From Pseudopyrenochaeta lycopersici (lineage: Eukaryota; Ascomycota; Dothideomycetes; Pleosporales; Pseudopyrenochaetaceae), in the NCBI GenBank assembly GCA_003313425.1, contig NHZP01000036.1, positions 62,001-126,000 on the forward strand: 64,000 bases of DNA, written 5' to 3'. Shown here one piece after another: positions 42,451 to 52,948 of this stretch (positions are counted from its first letter, which is position 1; each line of letters starts with the position of its first letter). Below the pieces are notes generated by a model that was not told where the DNA came from, searched no databases, and worked only from the letters and a program-made list of their open reading frames with translations. The position numbers and the translations under genes were made by a program.

Positions 42451-43526
42451 ATTGAGTTTTGAGTGAAAACTTTAAAATACGAGGCCGACAGGCTAGCTAT
42501 CCAATGGGATGACGCATACCACCACAGCGGGCTGCGCGGCTTAATTCGGTTAACTGCTGAAAGAAGGACCGCATGCAGAAGGACGCATTTCGATTGCTGT
42601 TCAGTAGATGCAGGGCAACCTGGAAGGGGTCTATCCAAGACGCATTATACGTAAACGCTTCTCTCGAGGCATGCGAAAAGTTGTTCCCCAACAGGTTCAT
42701 AAATTCTATCCGAAGAATATCACGTTCATAATAACTCCACGAGTAAGTAGCAGATATAACATTGTTTCTTTAGGATAGTAGGGTTCGTAAAAAATATAGG
42801 TGTTAAATAGAGATAGGGTTCTTAAAAGCAAAAGTAGGATACTATGCTAAGAAGTTATTTGATAAGGAGGTAGAAGCAAATAGTAATGTAAGATACATTC
42901 ATTAATTAAGTAGCAGCATGATCGAACCTGCACCTTCCACTACATTTCAGGCCTGTCGACATTGGAGGTATTTGGCGATGAAATCAACTCTGGTTTCTTT
43001 GCCTGATCTGCAGGAAAAACACGTCCATGGCCCCATAAGAAGATGATCACTGCTTGCGTGGTGGGTTCACCAGGATCCTGCGCCCAATAATCTGAGAGCA
43101 TATATCCCTCTTCTGACGGCCTAGTCGTGTGCCGCTCCTTACGTATTGCCTTGAATGTTCCAGCGCGGGCATTGACGACGCAGAGGTGGGGCCGACTAAA
43201 TGGCTTAGATAACAGTAACGACGCCGATAAGGACAATGATTCGCTCTAATGCATTTCTATGGTGGTAGACTTCGGAGCAGACGCACTTACTCTTGGTAGG
43301 CGAAGGTTTTGGAGGGCAGAGACTGAGCACTCAGTGAGCGGCGACGCAGTAGAGAGCGGCGATGTGAGCAGTTGTGCCAAGCCGGCAAAAATCCGGCACT
43401 TTTCCTCCTATCAACCGCCACGCTATCGCACAGCTACTTCCTTCTGTTGCTACTCCACGAAGCCTTCGCGCAGACCTGTTCCTACTTCAACTGAAATATA
43501 GCCTTAAATCGACCGCCTTTCATTAG
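42451..43526. other. Gap, weak ORFs only
   Basis: Short ORFs on both strands (for example 42940-43236 minus, 98 codons) without recognised features. 42760-42900 is AT-rich. Confidence 0.35.
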
Positions 43527-44498
43527 ATGTACGACATCGGGTTACCCTTATCCAACTATATCTGCTTGGCCACCCCCCGAAACTCGATGCCGAATAACAC
43601 CTGGTACACACCTTACAAATGCCCGCCGTCGACATGCCTAAGTATTGGGCCGTCGCAGGGTATAGTCTATGAGATCTCGGATGGGGCTGTAGTGAAGCTT
43701 CCTTTTCAATATCCGGTTGCAAGTTCGCCACCTACCGACGAAACAAACGAGCAATTGCACATGTCTCTCCGAAGTCTAGCCCTGTTCAAGAAAGAGAGCA
43801 CCTTCTATGACATTCTCGCCAAAAATCGACACCCAAACCTCGCACAAAGGCTGCAGACTAAGCTTCCCATTGGTATTGTTCTCCCGCATTATAAGTCATT
43901 GGGGAAAGTCTGGGGTCTCCACACACCAGTAACACGCTTAGCGTGGATCAGACAGCTTGTTAGTGCTGTCGCATGGCTCGAAAACCTCGGATATACGCAT
44001 GGGGATTTGAAAGTACTTAATATGGGGATTGATGGCCACAATCAGCTCAAGTTATTCGATTTTGGATCTGTCAGACATCGCGACGACGAAGGCTTCGCCG
44101 AGCAGGTTGTAGAAGACCAATTCGCTTTAGCAACGTGCATACATTTCTTAGCATCCGGTATTGACATTATCGCGAAAGCTAACAGCCGTGTCGAAGTACA
44201 ACAAACGCTCAACATGCTTAAAAGAGGTGAGGGCACTGTTGATGAAGCAGCAAAAGATTTCTATCAAGTCATCCAAGCGGGCTGGACAGGAAATCTCTCT
44301 AGTTTCTTACCCTTAATCAAGGGTATTGCAGACGCTGGCAACAAGGCAGCTGTTCAATCAAAAGAGTTCCTGCCTAAGGTACAACTGAATATTGACTACT
44401 CTGCGCTTGAGAAAGACCATCGATGGATAGATGAAAAGGCTTACCGTGCGGCTTGGAAGGCTGAGGGTTATGAGACTCCAGATAATATCTGGGACTGA
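43527..44498 (+). CDS. Protein kinase-like protein
   Basis: The single-exon ORF encodes 323 aa; ATG 43587 (MPNNTWYTPYK) is an alternative start. It has the core of a eukaryotic protein kinase in order: GAVVKLPF (catalytic Lys about 57), FKKESTFYDIL (helix-C Glu), THGDLKVLNMGI at 158-169 (catalytic loop with HGD instead of HRD), and KLFDFGS at 176-181 (metal-binding DFG). The glycine loop is weak (GPSQGIVYEI). The C-terminal lobe is short. HGDLK loops occur in fungal accessory kinases; activity is plausible because K, E, D, N and DFG are all present. Substrate unknown. Confidence 0.75.
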   Translation: MYDIGLPLSNYICLATPRNSMPNNTWYTPYKCPPSTCLSIGPSQGIVYEISDGAVVKLPFQYPVASSPPTDETNEQLHMSLRSLALFKKESTFYDILAKNRHPNLAQRLQTKLPIGIVLPHYKSLGKVWGLHTPVTRLAWIRQLVSAVAWLENLGYTHGDLKVLNMGIDGHNQLKLFDFGSVRHRDDEGFAEQVVEDQFALATCIHFLASGIDIIAKANSRVEVQQTLNMLKRGEGTVDEAAKDFYQVIQAGWTGNLSSFLPLIKGIADAGNKAAVQSKEFLPKVQLNIDYSALEKDHRWIDEKAYRAAWKAEGYETPDNIWD

Positions 44499-44638
44499 TG
44501 CACGTAAGCAAACAATGTTTCAGTGTATTCCTGTAAAGACTGTATTCTGAGACGGAGTTGACATTTCGATCTAATTACAAACGAGTCTGTCCGTCATGCC
44601 CACTGGACATATTTGGGATGTGTGTAATCTGTAAGCGG

Positions 44639-44872
44639 CTATGAGCGTCCCGCGGCCTTGCAATCTGGACAGTAGTCGCTGACAACTTTGTCAGTTATGG
44701 AGTGGTTGTATGGAGGGTTTGCGCAGTTGGGACCGTTCGGCTTCTCGTGACAGTCGTAGACTTTCGCTGGCCCCTCTACCTTATGATCGCACTTGCGGTA
44801 TTTCGTGCCTGGAGCTGCCTTGAAACACATTTCTGTGAAAAGTAAGCATGTGAATTCGTTGTCAACTGGCAT
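44639..44872 (-). CDS. Small Cys-rich protein, 77 aa
   Basis: A short ORF with seven cysteines, six after residue 15 (for example YRKCDHKVE, YDCHEKPNGPNC, DYCPDCKAAG), and no signal peptide in this frame. GTAAGT and CACAG motifs upstream (44876-44881 and 44833-44837) hint at an intron and a further exon, but the frame does not close from the nearest ATG. The CPDC pair may bind metal. Unrecognised; it may be partial. Confidence 0.35.
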   Translation of the reverse strand: MPVDNEFTCLLFTEMCFKAAPGTKYRKCDHKVEGPAKVYDCHEKPNGPNCANPPYNHSITDKVVSDYCPDCKAAGRS

Positions 44873-44982
44873 GACACTTACTCAACTTGCTTTGTGGTGT
44901 GGTTATCGTTGAAGGTGATATTGAGTTGTATTTGTGAATTGGTCTTGTAGGGTAATAGCGAGCTGTTATCCTGTCGAATCAT

Positions 44983-46016
44983 GGGCTCATTTTATATAGT
45001 ATCTTAGAGGTTTCAGGGCTTCAGATGGGGACAGGTCACAGACGGATTAGAGAATTCGTGAATCAGGCCAAGCTATTGAATTCGTGCATCATGTACCCCG
45101 CACAAGTTAATTAGTTATACTGCTGCCTCGTGTACCGAGATGGTGGTAGTAGATATCCAATGGGTGATAGACGACAGAGTCGTCTGCTGAGCATATGCAT
45201 ATCGGCGACATGCTCAGCAAATGACATTCCTCTACAGCATGTCCACGCGCATGCGCCTCTGAAGAACGAGATCGAAAGGACTTCTCAACAAAGCACGTTA
45301 ATGCCATAAAAAGGATGCGCGAGGATCTATCAATGCTGCTGCCTTGCTTGGGAGCAGCGGGGCGTTCAGAACGCGTTCTCAGCCAATCAGTCTGGTGGTA
45401 TACGACCGGTCATTGTTTCCAAAAGGATCCAGCCGAGCCCATGTAGGGGTACGGTCTCAGAGATGTTACTGGGTCGTAGGGGGGTGAGGTACTGATGTTT
45501 TTCAGCTTTAACCTCTCTCGATTTTCGTTCGAGTCTACGATGACTGAGGGTAGAGAGAGCCACATTGAAATATGCTGCTCGAGCTGCAAAGGTGTTAGGT
45601 ACGCCTTCGGTAAGTACTTCTGCTTACGCTCTACATACAGGGCAGTGAATACACAAAGAAACTAAATTACAAACTGTGCAAACTGTGCAAACTGTGCAAA
45701 CTGTGCAAACTGTGCAAACTGGACAACCTAAACAAACACCTCATTATTGTTCAAAAATGAGTGATTAATAGAGAAATGTGAAGAATTGATTCGTACTTGA
45801 CAGAAATGAATCATGCTTGTATTCTCCCTGGTTGCAGCATACTCCATTCGCTTGAAGTGGCACAATGGGCCACGTGACTCCGGACTGCGCCGGTAGCTTC
45901 GTGATTTGTTTCAAAACAAACGCCGCCGGCTTCTCCACGTACCCAGCTTACATCTTACGGTATTGCATCTCTATTTGATACCACGTATATATCCTCTGAT
46001 GCATGTAGTCTAGGCC
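44983..46016. other. 1-kb gap with a small tandem repeat
   Basis: No supported gene. It contains a 10-bp inverted repeat TGCTGAGCAT...ATGCTCAGCA (about 45187-45221) and the 9-bp tandem repeat listed separately. Confidence 0.4.
45671..45722 (+). repeat. 9-bp tandem repeat
   Basis: Five-plus copies of AAACTGTGC in a row. There are no spacers, so it is a simple minisatellite. Confidence 0.9.
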
Positions 46017-47538
46017 ATGAAGCGGGCGCTATTTGACAGCAACATTCAACAGTTCCATCACTGCAACGCTCGCTCAGCGAAGCGCCGCAATGTACCGTGT
46101 GCCGACACCCGCGCATCCCCCGCCTCACCACCTCTCGAGAACCCACCATCGCAGACGTCTGCGCTCACAGAAGCCGCTCTCCACTCCTTACAACAATCGT
46201 TTTCTAAGACATCGTGACCGTTCTTACAATCCTTCGCAGCAGAAGCTAACGACAGTCCAAAGAGGATGAGAGCACCACCAACACCCCGAAGCGCATTTCC
46301 AAACTACCGCGAGCGCCGCCCGAGACGCCATGCACGCTCACAAAGCTCTCGGACCCCCAGCCCTAGCAAGCAACTAACACCGCAAACCTACCGTACACGG
46401 AATTTGTTCCATGCCGGCCTGCTGGTGGACACCTTAGCTGGACTTTCGCATTCAATCGACAATAAGGTGCGACAGATACTAGAACTGGAGTCGTGGGATG
46501 ACCCATTGGCGGCTACAGTAGAGGAACGGGCACATCTTCACGAGATAGTTGTGTGGTATCAAGCCGAGTCGCTAAGAATTGCACGCGACTGTGCACTCGA
46601 GGGCGACTGGAAGGCCAGCCTAAGTGGTCTTATAAGGAGGTTGTCAGACCCTTGGGCAGGCGAATTGAAGGTGCAGCCGTCAGAGAAAGGTAAATTCCTG
46701 GGTAATGAAGCCTATGGCAAGATGCTCACCTCATGAACTAGTATGGAACTCTGCTCTTAAGCCAACAAGCTCGCCACTTGACGATTTTCATGACGAGGAC
46801 GGTAGCGAAACGCAGACTCCGCGCTCAGCACAAAACGCCCTACCCACTTTTAATCCAAATGATGCTGCAGCTATTGTCAGCGCCTTTATTGGGCCTGTGC
46901 CGTCCCTACCGCCGTCTGCACCTTCAGTGGCACCAACGACGAGTTCCGAAGCCGCAGATCCATACTATATATCAACATCAAAACCAGATATTACAGTTGG
47001 GCTCGCACACGCTGCGTTCGAACCGCGGCAGCAGCGGCGTCTTGTTAATTACCAGGCGTCTGATTTAATACTTAGCGATCCGCATGCGGCAGAGATGGGC
47101 ATACGATTCCCATTCTTGGTTGTGGAAACGAAGGGCTTGAGTTTGAACGGAAGTCTAGTATGTGCGCAGAACCAAGCTGCCGTTAGTGGTGCTTCTATGC
47201 TCTCCATCCTTCGGGATCTTAACACGCAGGTGGATTGGAACGGGCTGCTCCCCCAGGAGACTCCAGCGCTCTTTTCGATTGTAACTATAGGCCCTATACA
47301 TAACATGAACGTGCATTTTATGCAAAATGAGTTTGTTCATATGCATTGTGTTCAGTCCTATCGGCCTACACACAAACGCAGTACGTTGGAGTTTATACTT
47401 TTCCTCGTTCGGATATTAAATTGGGGCAGGGGAGTCTACAAAGACGGCATTGTAGAGTTACTTAGTACAGCGCCCTTCCAAAAGTTCTCGCCGCTAAGCG
47501 ATTTTACACCAAAACAAATACTTTTTACAGTAAGATAA
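46017..47538 (+). CDS. Nuclear-looking protein with PD-(D/E)XK-like C-terminus
   Basis: Exons 46017-46213, 46256-46689 and 46742-47538, with introns of 42 bp (branch GCTAAC) and 52 bp, join in frame to 475 aa. The N-terminal third is Arg/Ser/Pro-rich with basic signals (SPKRMRAPP, RRPRRHARS). The C-terminal domain has DITVGL, then FPFLVVETKGLSL, then CAQNQAAVSGASML. A strand ending in ExK after an upstream Asp is the signature of PD-(D/E)XK-fold proteins, and I recall fungal proteins of unknown function (DUF7924-type) with this same pattern. Role unknown. The stop lies 20 bp from a pogo element inserted downstream. Confidence 0.65.
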
Positions 47539-47639
47539 CTTATTATCTACATAACGTAACGTACATGGCAAGCGAGCGGGCCATGTAAGCGAGCGGGCCA
47601 CCCCACCAACTTTGCGCAACGCATCAACTTCAATCAATT

Positions 47640-48589
47640 ATGTCTCCACCAATTCAACCTCAACTAGCTCCTCGCGAGGCTAACGTTAATCTCGCAATCT
47701 TAGCTCTCAATCTAGATCAAATTCAGACTGAGCGAGTCGCTGCACAGACGTTTGAAGTCCCTCGAACCACGCTTCAGCGCCGCCGCGCTGGCGTGCTTGC
47801 CCGACGCGATTGCCAGCCCAACTCAAAGAAGCTTACCCAGCTAGAAGAGGAGGTAATAGTTAATTATATCCTTGATCTAGATCAGCGTGGATTTCCGCCT
47901 ACGTACGCAGCTATAGGTGATATGGCTAATAAGCTGCTAGCAGCGCGCAGTCAAGGTAGGGTTGGGCAGAAGTGGCCATATAACTTTGTCAAGCGTACAG
48001 ACAGTCTTACGACACGTTTTACCCGAGCGTACGATAGGCAGAGAGCTCTATGTGAAGACTCTCAGCTAATAAGCTGCTGGTTCAAGCTAGTAGAGGAGAC
48101 AAAGGCAAAATACGGCATTGCAGATGAGGATACATATAATTTTGACGAAGCTGGCTTTAGGATGGGTAAGATCACGACTCAGCCAGTCGTGACTGGGTCA
48201 GAGAGGAGGGGTCGGCCAAAGGCTATCCAGCCAGGCAACCGCGAGTGGGTAACGTTGATTCAAGGCATTAATGCTGCTGGCTGAACGGTCCCACCCTTCC
48301 TAATCTTTGCTGGCCAGTATCACCTGTCTGCCTGGTACCAGGAGGATGCTATTCCACGCGACTGGGCTATTTCAGTTAGTAATAATGGCTGGACAACTAA
48401 TCAGCTTGGAGTAGCGTGGCTAAAGCACTTTGATGCTCACACAAAGACAAGGGTAGTAGGCGCGCGTCGGCTGCTTATCCTTGATGGCCATGAGAGCCAT
48501 CACTCTCTTGAATTTCAAGAGATCTGCAGAGAGAGCAACATCTATACCCTCTGCATGCCACCACACTCATCTCATCTGCTGCAGCCTCT
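47640..48589 (+). pseudogene. Pogo transposase, stop-mutated and truncated
   Basis: The N-terminal half is open for 214 codons: a helix-turn-helix (AAQTFEVPRTTLQRRR), CENP-B-type region (QRGFPPTYAAIGDMANKL) and the first catalytic Asp (YNFDEAGFRMG). A TGA at 48282-48284 interrupts, where homologues read through; the frame then continues [27 protein letters not shown], and [12 protein letters not shown] (second Asp). It is cut at HLLQPL by the LTR at 48590, just before the third Asp. The TGA fits RIP-type mutation. Confidence 0.85.
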
Positions 48590-48766
48590 TGTCAGAATTT
48601 AATGAATCTTTTTTTGGTCATGATCGTGGATCAGAATTGATTGTATTTTCGTTGGTTCTGTTTTCTCTCCTTTTTAAACACAGACCTGATACATCGATGA
48701 TACATAGGTGATACCGTCCACGATGCAGTATTCGTATACTTCAGTTTTTATGCCTCTTATCTGACA
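48590..48766 (-). mobile_element. LTR-like insertion without target duplication
   Basis: 177 bp starting TGTCAGAATTT and ending TTATCTGACA, like the solo LTR family, and inserted in the pogo transposase reading frame. The flanks (CCTCT and CACTA) do not match, so it may be one end of a larger, rearranged element. Confidence 0.55.
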
Positions 48767-49201
48767 CACTAATACTCTAGTCGCTAGGCAGCTGTAGCTT
48801 AGGACTATACTACGACGCCTAGTAGACTCTGCTCTTAAGGATAATAAAGGGAGGCAGTATAAAGCCTACAGCGCTCACGTACTTAATTATTGTTATCTAG
48901 TTACAATTGCTAGGCTAAACAATAGTTGCTCGTCTAATAGTATTAGAGCTAGTAACTACCTTTAACGTTAAGGCAATACCTATTATAAACCTAGTCTTAT
49001 TAAAGTTATAGGTGTCCTTAATAACTATCCTGTACGTCTAAATTATATCCCTTACAAGACTATACTAGGCGTTTATCTTTACAGGATCCTTGTATTTTGC
49101 GCGCTGTAAGTAGAATTTATAGTTCTACTTTATCTAAAGCTCTAACTAAGCCTTAATAAAACGAGAGACCTAGTTCTTACTAAGAGGAGGTGGAGGAGGC
49201 T
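48767..49201. other. TA-rich decayed sequence
   Basis: No ORF. Rich in TA and in CTA/TAG strings, typical of RIP-decayed repeat. It may be the interior of an LTR retrotransposon or the rest of the pogo element. Confidence 0.45.
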
Positions 49202-49424
49202 TGTCAGATAGAATGCTCAAATGCGATGAGGTATGTTGATGGGTTTTATTTCATTGTATTGATGCTGTCCGAGTTCTTTTCTATTTTTTTTGTCCTTTTT
49301 ATGTAGTGTGTGTGCCAAGTGGTTACACCCGAGCTATGTGCTACAATGCAGTATCGCGTACGCTCGCTGCTGTGCTATAGATCTAACAGCATACTCTTTC
49401 CGGGCACCCATCTTGTATCTGACA
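49202..49424 (-). mobile_element. Solo LTR 3 (223 bp)
   Basis: Ends TGTCAGATA and TATCTGACA, with a perfect 5-bp duplication AGGCT (49197-49201, 49425-49429). It is the reverse-orientation relative of solo LTR 2, sharing the GTAACCACTTGGCACAC block and the stretch that begins TGTCAGATACAAG. Confidence 0.9.
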
Positions 49425-49429
49425 AGGCT

Positions 49430-49770
49430 GCTAGCCTCGTGCAGCGAGAAGGGCGTCTCCTATCTAACGTACGTCAATAATATAAGGCGGAAAGCCTCGT
49501 TAATCAAGCTCTAGTATCTATTGAACGAGGCTCTGTTCCTTAGTAGGCGATAGCTTACGTTTACGTGCGTTAATCGTTAGTAGAGGCAGGCAGCCTTTAA
49601 TTCTGTCCTGCAGCGTTAATTAAGGAACACTAAACAGCTACGCGGCCCTCCGCACACTTATAATTTGTTTCAAATTAATTGCCTAAGACGTAAGAAGGAC
49701 GCGGCCCTCCTTTTAAGCTATAGGAGGCTGTCGTTGCCTTGTTATGGTGGTTGTTTTGAGGCTAAGCGCG
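49430..49770. other. Decayed repeat sequence
   Basis: No ORF of note; TA-rich with repeated GCGGCCCTCC strings. Probably RIP-decayed transposon interior. Confidence 0.4.
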
Positions 49771-49828
49771 TTGGTATTAGTGGGGTGGCCGAGCGACTGG
49801 TGTTGCCGAGCGAGTGGTTGAACACGTT

Positions 49829-50413
49829 ATCGGTATCGCTATCGTTAAGCCTTAACGATACCATATCGGTTACAGCACTGTCGCGGATTGTATTATGTGT
49901 AGGCAGACTTCCCGACTCAACAATAGCACTGTTTGCATATTCCATAAGCTCGCGGAAGTACGGACTCTCAAGCTTATTAATGGGGCGCTGTCGCAGGCCA
50001 CCCAGCGTATAAGCAGACGTTGAAAGCGTAGAGGATCGAATGAGGCTATAAAAGCGTTCATCACGGCTTGATCCCTAGGTAGATGAGAGTCCAGATTAGC
50101 CAGGTCAAAGAGAGTGCGTTGTTTCTTTGTCAGCGGTGACATCAGCCCGTCTTTATTGATGCGGTGGGCATCTTCCATATGACCGTTTGCTTGGCTTGTA
50201 GATGCAGCATCGTACATGTGAGTGATTGCGGCCTTCTTCTGGTGACACTCTTTACAGAGCCAGAAGCGGTGACCAGAACCATCTTTTTCGACATCATATC
50301 CATACTCCCATACCCAGCCTGTACGGGACCTTCTTCTATATTTGCGTATATGATAGCCTGGAAGGCGACTCCAATCGATGCCTTCGTAGCCAGTGTAGTC
50401 GGCGGATGACCGA
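49829..50413 (-). pseudogene. hAT transposase N-terminal fragment (BED finger)
   Basis: On the minus strand the frame starting in the region near 50410 reads GYEGIDWSRLPGYHIRKY, then WVWEYGYDVEKDGSGHRFWL, CKECHQKK and further to TKKQRTLFDLANLDSHLPRD and RFQRLLIRWVACDS. This is the BED zinc-finger and early region of a fungal hAT transposase. A frameshift near 49970 moves the reading to ESPYFRELMEYANSA. It is cut on the left by pogo element 1 and on the right by the intact hAT element. Confidence 0.8.
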
Positions 50414-50613
50414 AGTGTCTACAGTGCTTGATTTGGATTGGACTGGTATGGGTTGGACTGGTATGGATTGGACTGGTATGGATTGGACTGGTATGGATTG
50501 GAGCTGGGTATTGACTCATCTGCTTCGGACTGGATTGACAGCTGCTGTGGATTGGATCCGATGCGTCTGGAGCTCCTGGAGCTCCAATGGTTATACCTAA
50601 TTCGGTAATAGTA

Positions 50614-52732
50614 ACGTGTTGCACCACCTGGCGCACGTCCCTACCTGGCGCACGGAAAACCAAGGTGCGGCCATCCTCGATTTGAAGCTTTTGAGCCACG
50701 CACAATAGCTAATATCATGAGATTTTTTGGTGGAGCAGTTAGGATAGCTATTAAAATAGTTTGATCAATTCAAATTACGTCAGCGGCCTCTGCGGCGGCC
50801 CGATTGGTCGCCCGCGTCGAGAGGTAGCATGAACTGCTTCCTCTGCTACTATTTGATCCTGCTCAACAACACTAGCCTTAATAGCTTTACTAGGCTTAAG
50901 GCTTTGCCTCTTACCTTTTTTAGATAATTTAAGATCGCTTTGGAGTTGTTGTTTTATCTGCTGCTCTACTTTTGCCTCCTCGCGCGCAGCGACTTTTGCA
51001 ACAGCCTCGCGTTCACGCCTCTCCTTTGCTATAACTCTATCACGACGACGCTCCTCGAGGAGAGCTGCCTTGGCTGCCTTCTGCTGCTCTCTAAGCTTAA
51101 TAGCCTCGCTTTTTTGGTGTTGAAGCTCCTCTTCCTCAAGCTCCTTTTGCTCCTGTTGCTGCCTTGCTTGAGCTACCTTTGTTGGTGACCAGAAGAGCGC
51201 TCCACCACTGTACTCTTGAGGTGCCTCAAGCAATAGAGGCTTGCCTCGCTTCCTGCGCTTCTGCTCATTTGCCAGCGCCTCCTTCAGCTGCTTGTTCTCG
51301 TGTTGTAGGACCTCATTTTTAACGCTGATTATGTGGATTGTTTGGCTAAGCTTCTTAGCTTTTGAGTTGTAGATATCGTCCACTGCTTGCTTTAGTAATC
51401 GCTCTATCTTTCTCCAGTCGCTTGCGCTCAAAACTGAGCTCGAGCTGCTGCTTGAGCCTGGCCGTGAGCTATCCTTTGCAGGTGCTGAGAAGCGTGAGAG
51501 GATGACGTCAGGATTGAAAGGAGAGAGGCCTGTAGCCTCAAAGGCCTTAAGGATCGTTTTCTCTTTGAAGGAGGAGGCCCAAGCCTTGCTGAAGAGCCTA
51601 TAGAAATCGCGTTTAGTGATAGAGGTGAGGCCCTGCGAGCTATTGATAAAGGCAGCGAGCTCAGCTTTATATGAGGCAGCGAGTGGTGCAAACATCACAA
51701 CGTCAAGAGGTTGAAGCGTGTGAGTACTATGAGGAGGATATACCATCAATAGGATCTTATTATCGTCGCAGTACTTGATAAAATCCATAGTAACATGAGA
51801 GCCATGGCCGTCAAGGATGAGGAGCCTCCAGGATGAGCGCGCCTTCGCTTGAGTCTCGCGATTAAACACCTGCTTGAGCCATGCAAGGCCTATATCGTTG
51901 TTCGTCCATCCACTAGGTGAGGCTGCAAAAAAGGCGCGGTGCTCTTGAGCGTTGAAGTCCTGTAGCCAGGTGTCCTGGATATTGCCACTCTGGGCCTGGT
52001 AGATGAGTGCAGGTGTGAGAGCAGATCCATCAGCACAGATGCAAGCTATAGTAGTAATCCACTCTCTATTGCCATCCTGAATTATGCTCCTCATCTATCT
52101 ATGCTCAAAAAGCTCTCTTGAGAAGATGCGCTTCACCTTTGATAGCATGCCAACTAAGAAGCCTTTCTCATCCATATTATATATATGACGACTCTCTATC
52201 TTGTATTCCTTAATCTTGCGATCTAAACGCTCAAAGTATAGCTTATACTTAAAGGCGGAGTCTGCTTTAAAGCGGCTGCGATCGAGGGTGGATGCCCAGT
52301 GAGAGATAAGATGGACGCTGTGGCGAGCAACAAAGCGATTGGCCCAGTTTTTGCCTGCTGGCTTGTGGGCTATTTGAGATGAAAAGTTTCGTATCATAGG
52401 CTTCGAGGGAGGCAGGCCGCGTGCGCAAAGGTCATGGATATACTGTACAAGCTGCTTTTCCTGCGTAGTGTTGAGTAGGCTGTCATTTTCATACTTCTCT
52501 GCCCTGGTACCCTGTACCCCGCGGTGGCGCTTCGACAGCGTCGACCTGCTGCAGCCATATAATCTCGCATATTCTGAATATTGAAAAGATTCTCCAGGCT
52601 TCAGCAAATCTAAAGCTGCAAGCGCTTCGTCAATAGGTGCCATGGTGGTTGAGATATTGAGCGTTGAAGTTGGGATGAACAACAAGCTCTGCGTGCGTCG
52701 GGTAGGGACGTGCGCCAGGCGGTGCAACGCGG
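50614..52732 (-). mobile_element. Pogo/Fot1-type element 2, complete, nested in hAT
   Basis: A 2119-bp element flanked by TA (50612-50613 and 52733-52734). The ends pair as ACGTGTTGCACCACCTGG against CCGCGTTGCACCGCCTGG and continue GCGCACGTCCCTACC. It holds one transposase gene on the minus strand with a single stop. It lies in the 5' untranslated part of the hAT element. Confidence 0.9.
50775..52643 (-). pseudogene. Pogo-type DDE transposase with one in-frame TAG
   Basis: From MAPIDEALAAL the frame encodes a helix-turn-helix (YARLYGCSRSTLSKRHRG), a CENP-B-like region, and IYNMDEKGFLVG (first Asp). One TAG at 52095-52097 interrupts; the same frame then continues [23 protein letters not shown] (second Asp) and PPHSTHTLQPLDVVMFAPL (third Asp). 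A long Glu/Arg/Lys-rich coiled-coil tail (about 200 residues) ends in a basic RRGRPIGPPQ (AT-hook-like). Without the stop it would be about 620 aa. TAG from CAG fits a C-to-T change. All three catalytic Asp remain. Confidence 0.9.
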
Positions 52733-52948
52733 TACGTCTAGTCTTGGTGTTTTGGTTGGTTGAGAAGCTCTCGAATGCGCGGACCACCTAGCAACATGAG
52801 ACTCATGACTCTATCGATAGTTTTACTACCAATTACACGCAAAAACGCGTCGCAGAGCATTTTTTGCATGTACACAAATGGCTCTATATAACAACCTGCA
52901 GGCAAGTAGTGAAAACTTACCTCACCTTCCTCAGTCGCCATCATCACC

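Larger units (their letters stand above)
47559..49827 (+). mobile_element. Broken pogo-type element 1
   Basis: The left end begins ACGTACATGGCAAGCG after a TA at 47557, with GCGAGCGGGCCACCCCACCA inside. The right end reads inward ACGTGTTCAACCACTCGC, then GTCGCTCGGCCACCCCACTA, next to TA at 49828. The ends correspond but are not identical. The interior has a nonsense-mutated transposase, an LTR-like insertion (48590-48766), a solo LTR (49202-49424) and TA-rich decayed sequence. The right end cuts into a hAT remnant. Confidence 0.65.

Noticed and set aside
44833..44982. First exon for the Cys-rich ORF starting at ATG 44982
   Set aside because: The splice motifs are present, but joining them shifts the frame, so the exon was not included.
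45671..45722. Short regular repeats as a possible CRISPR array
   Set aside because: The 9-bp units are directly adjacent with no spacers, and the genome is eukaryotic.
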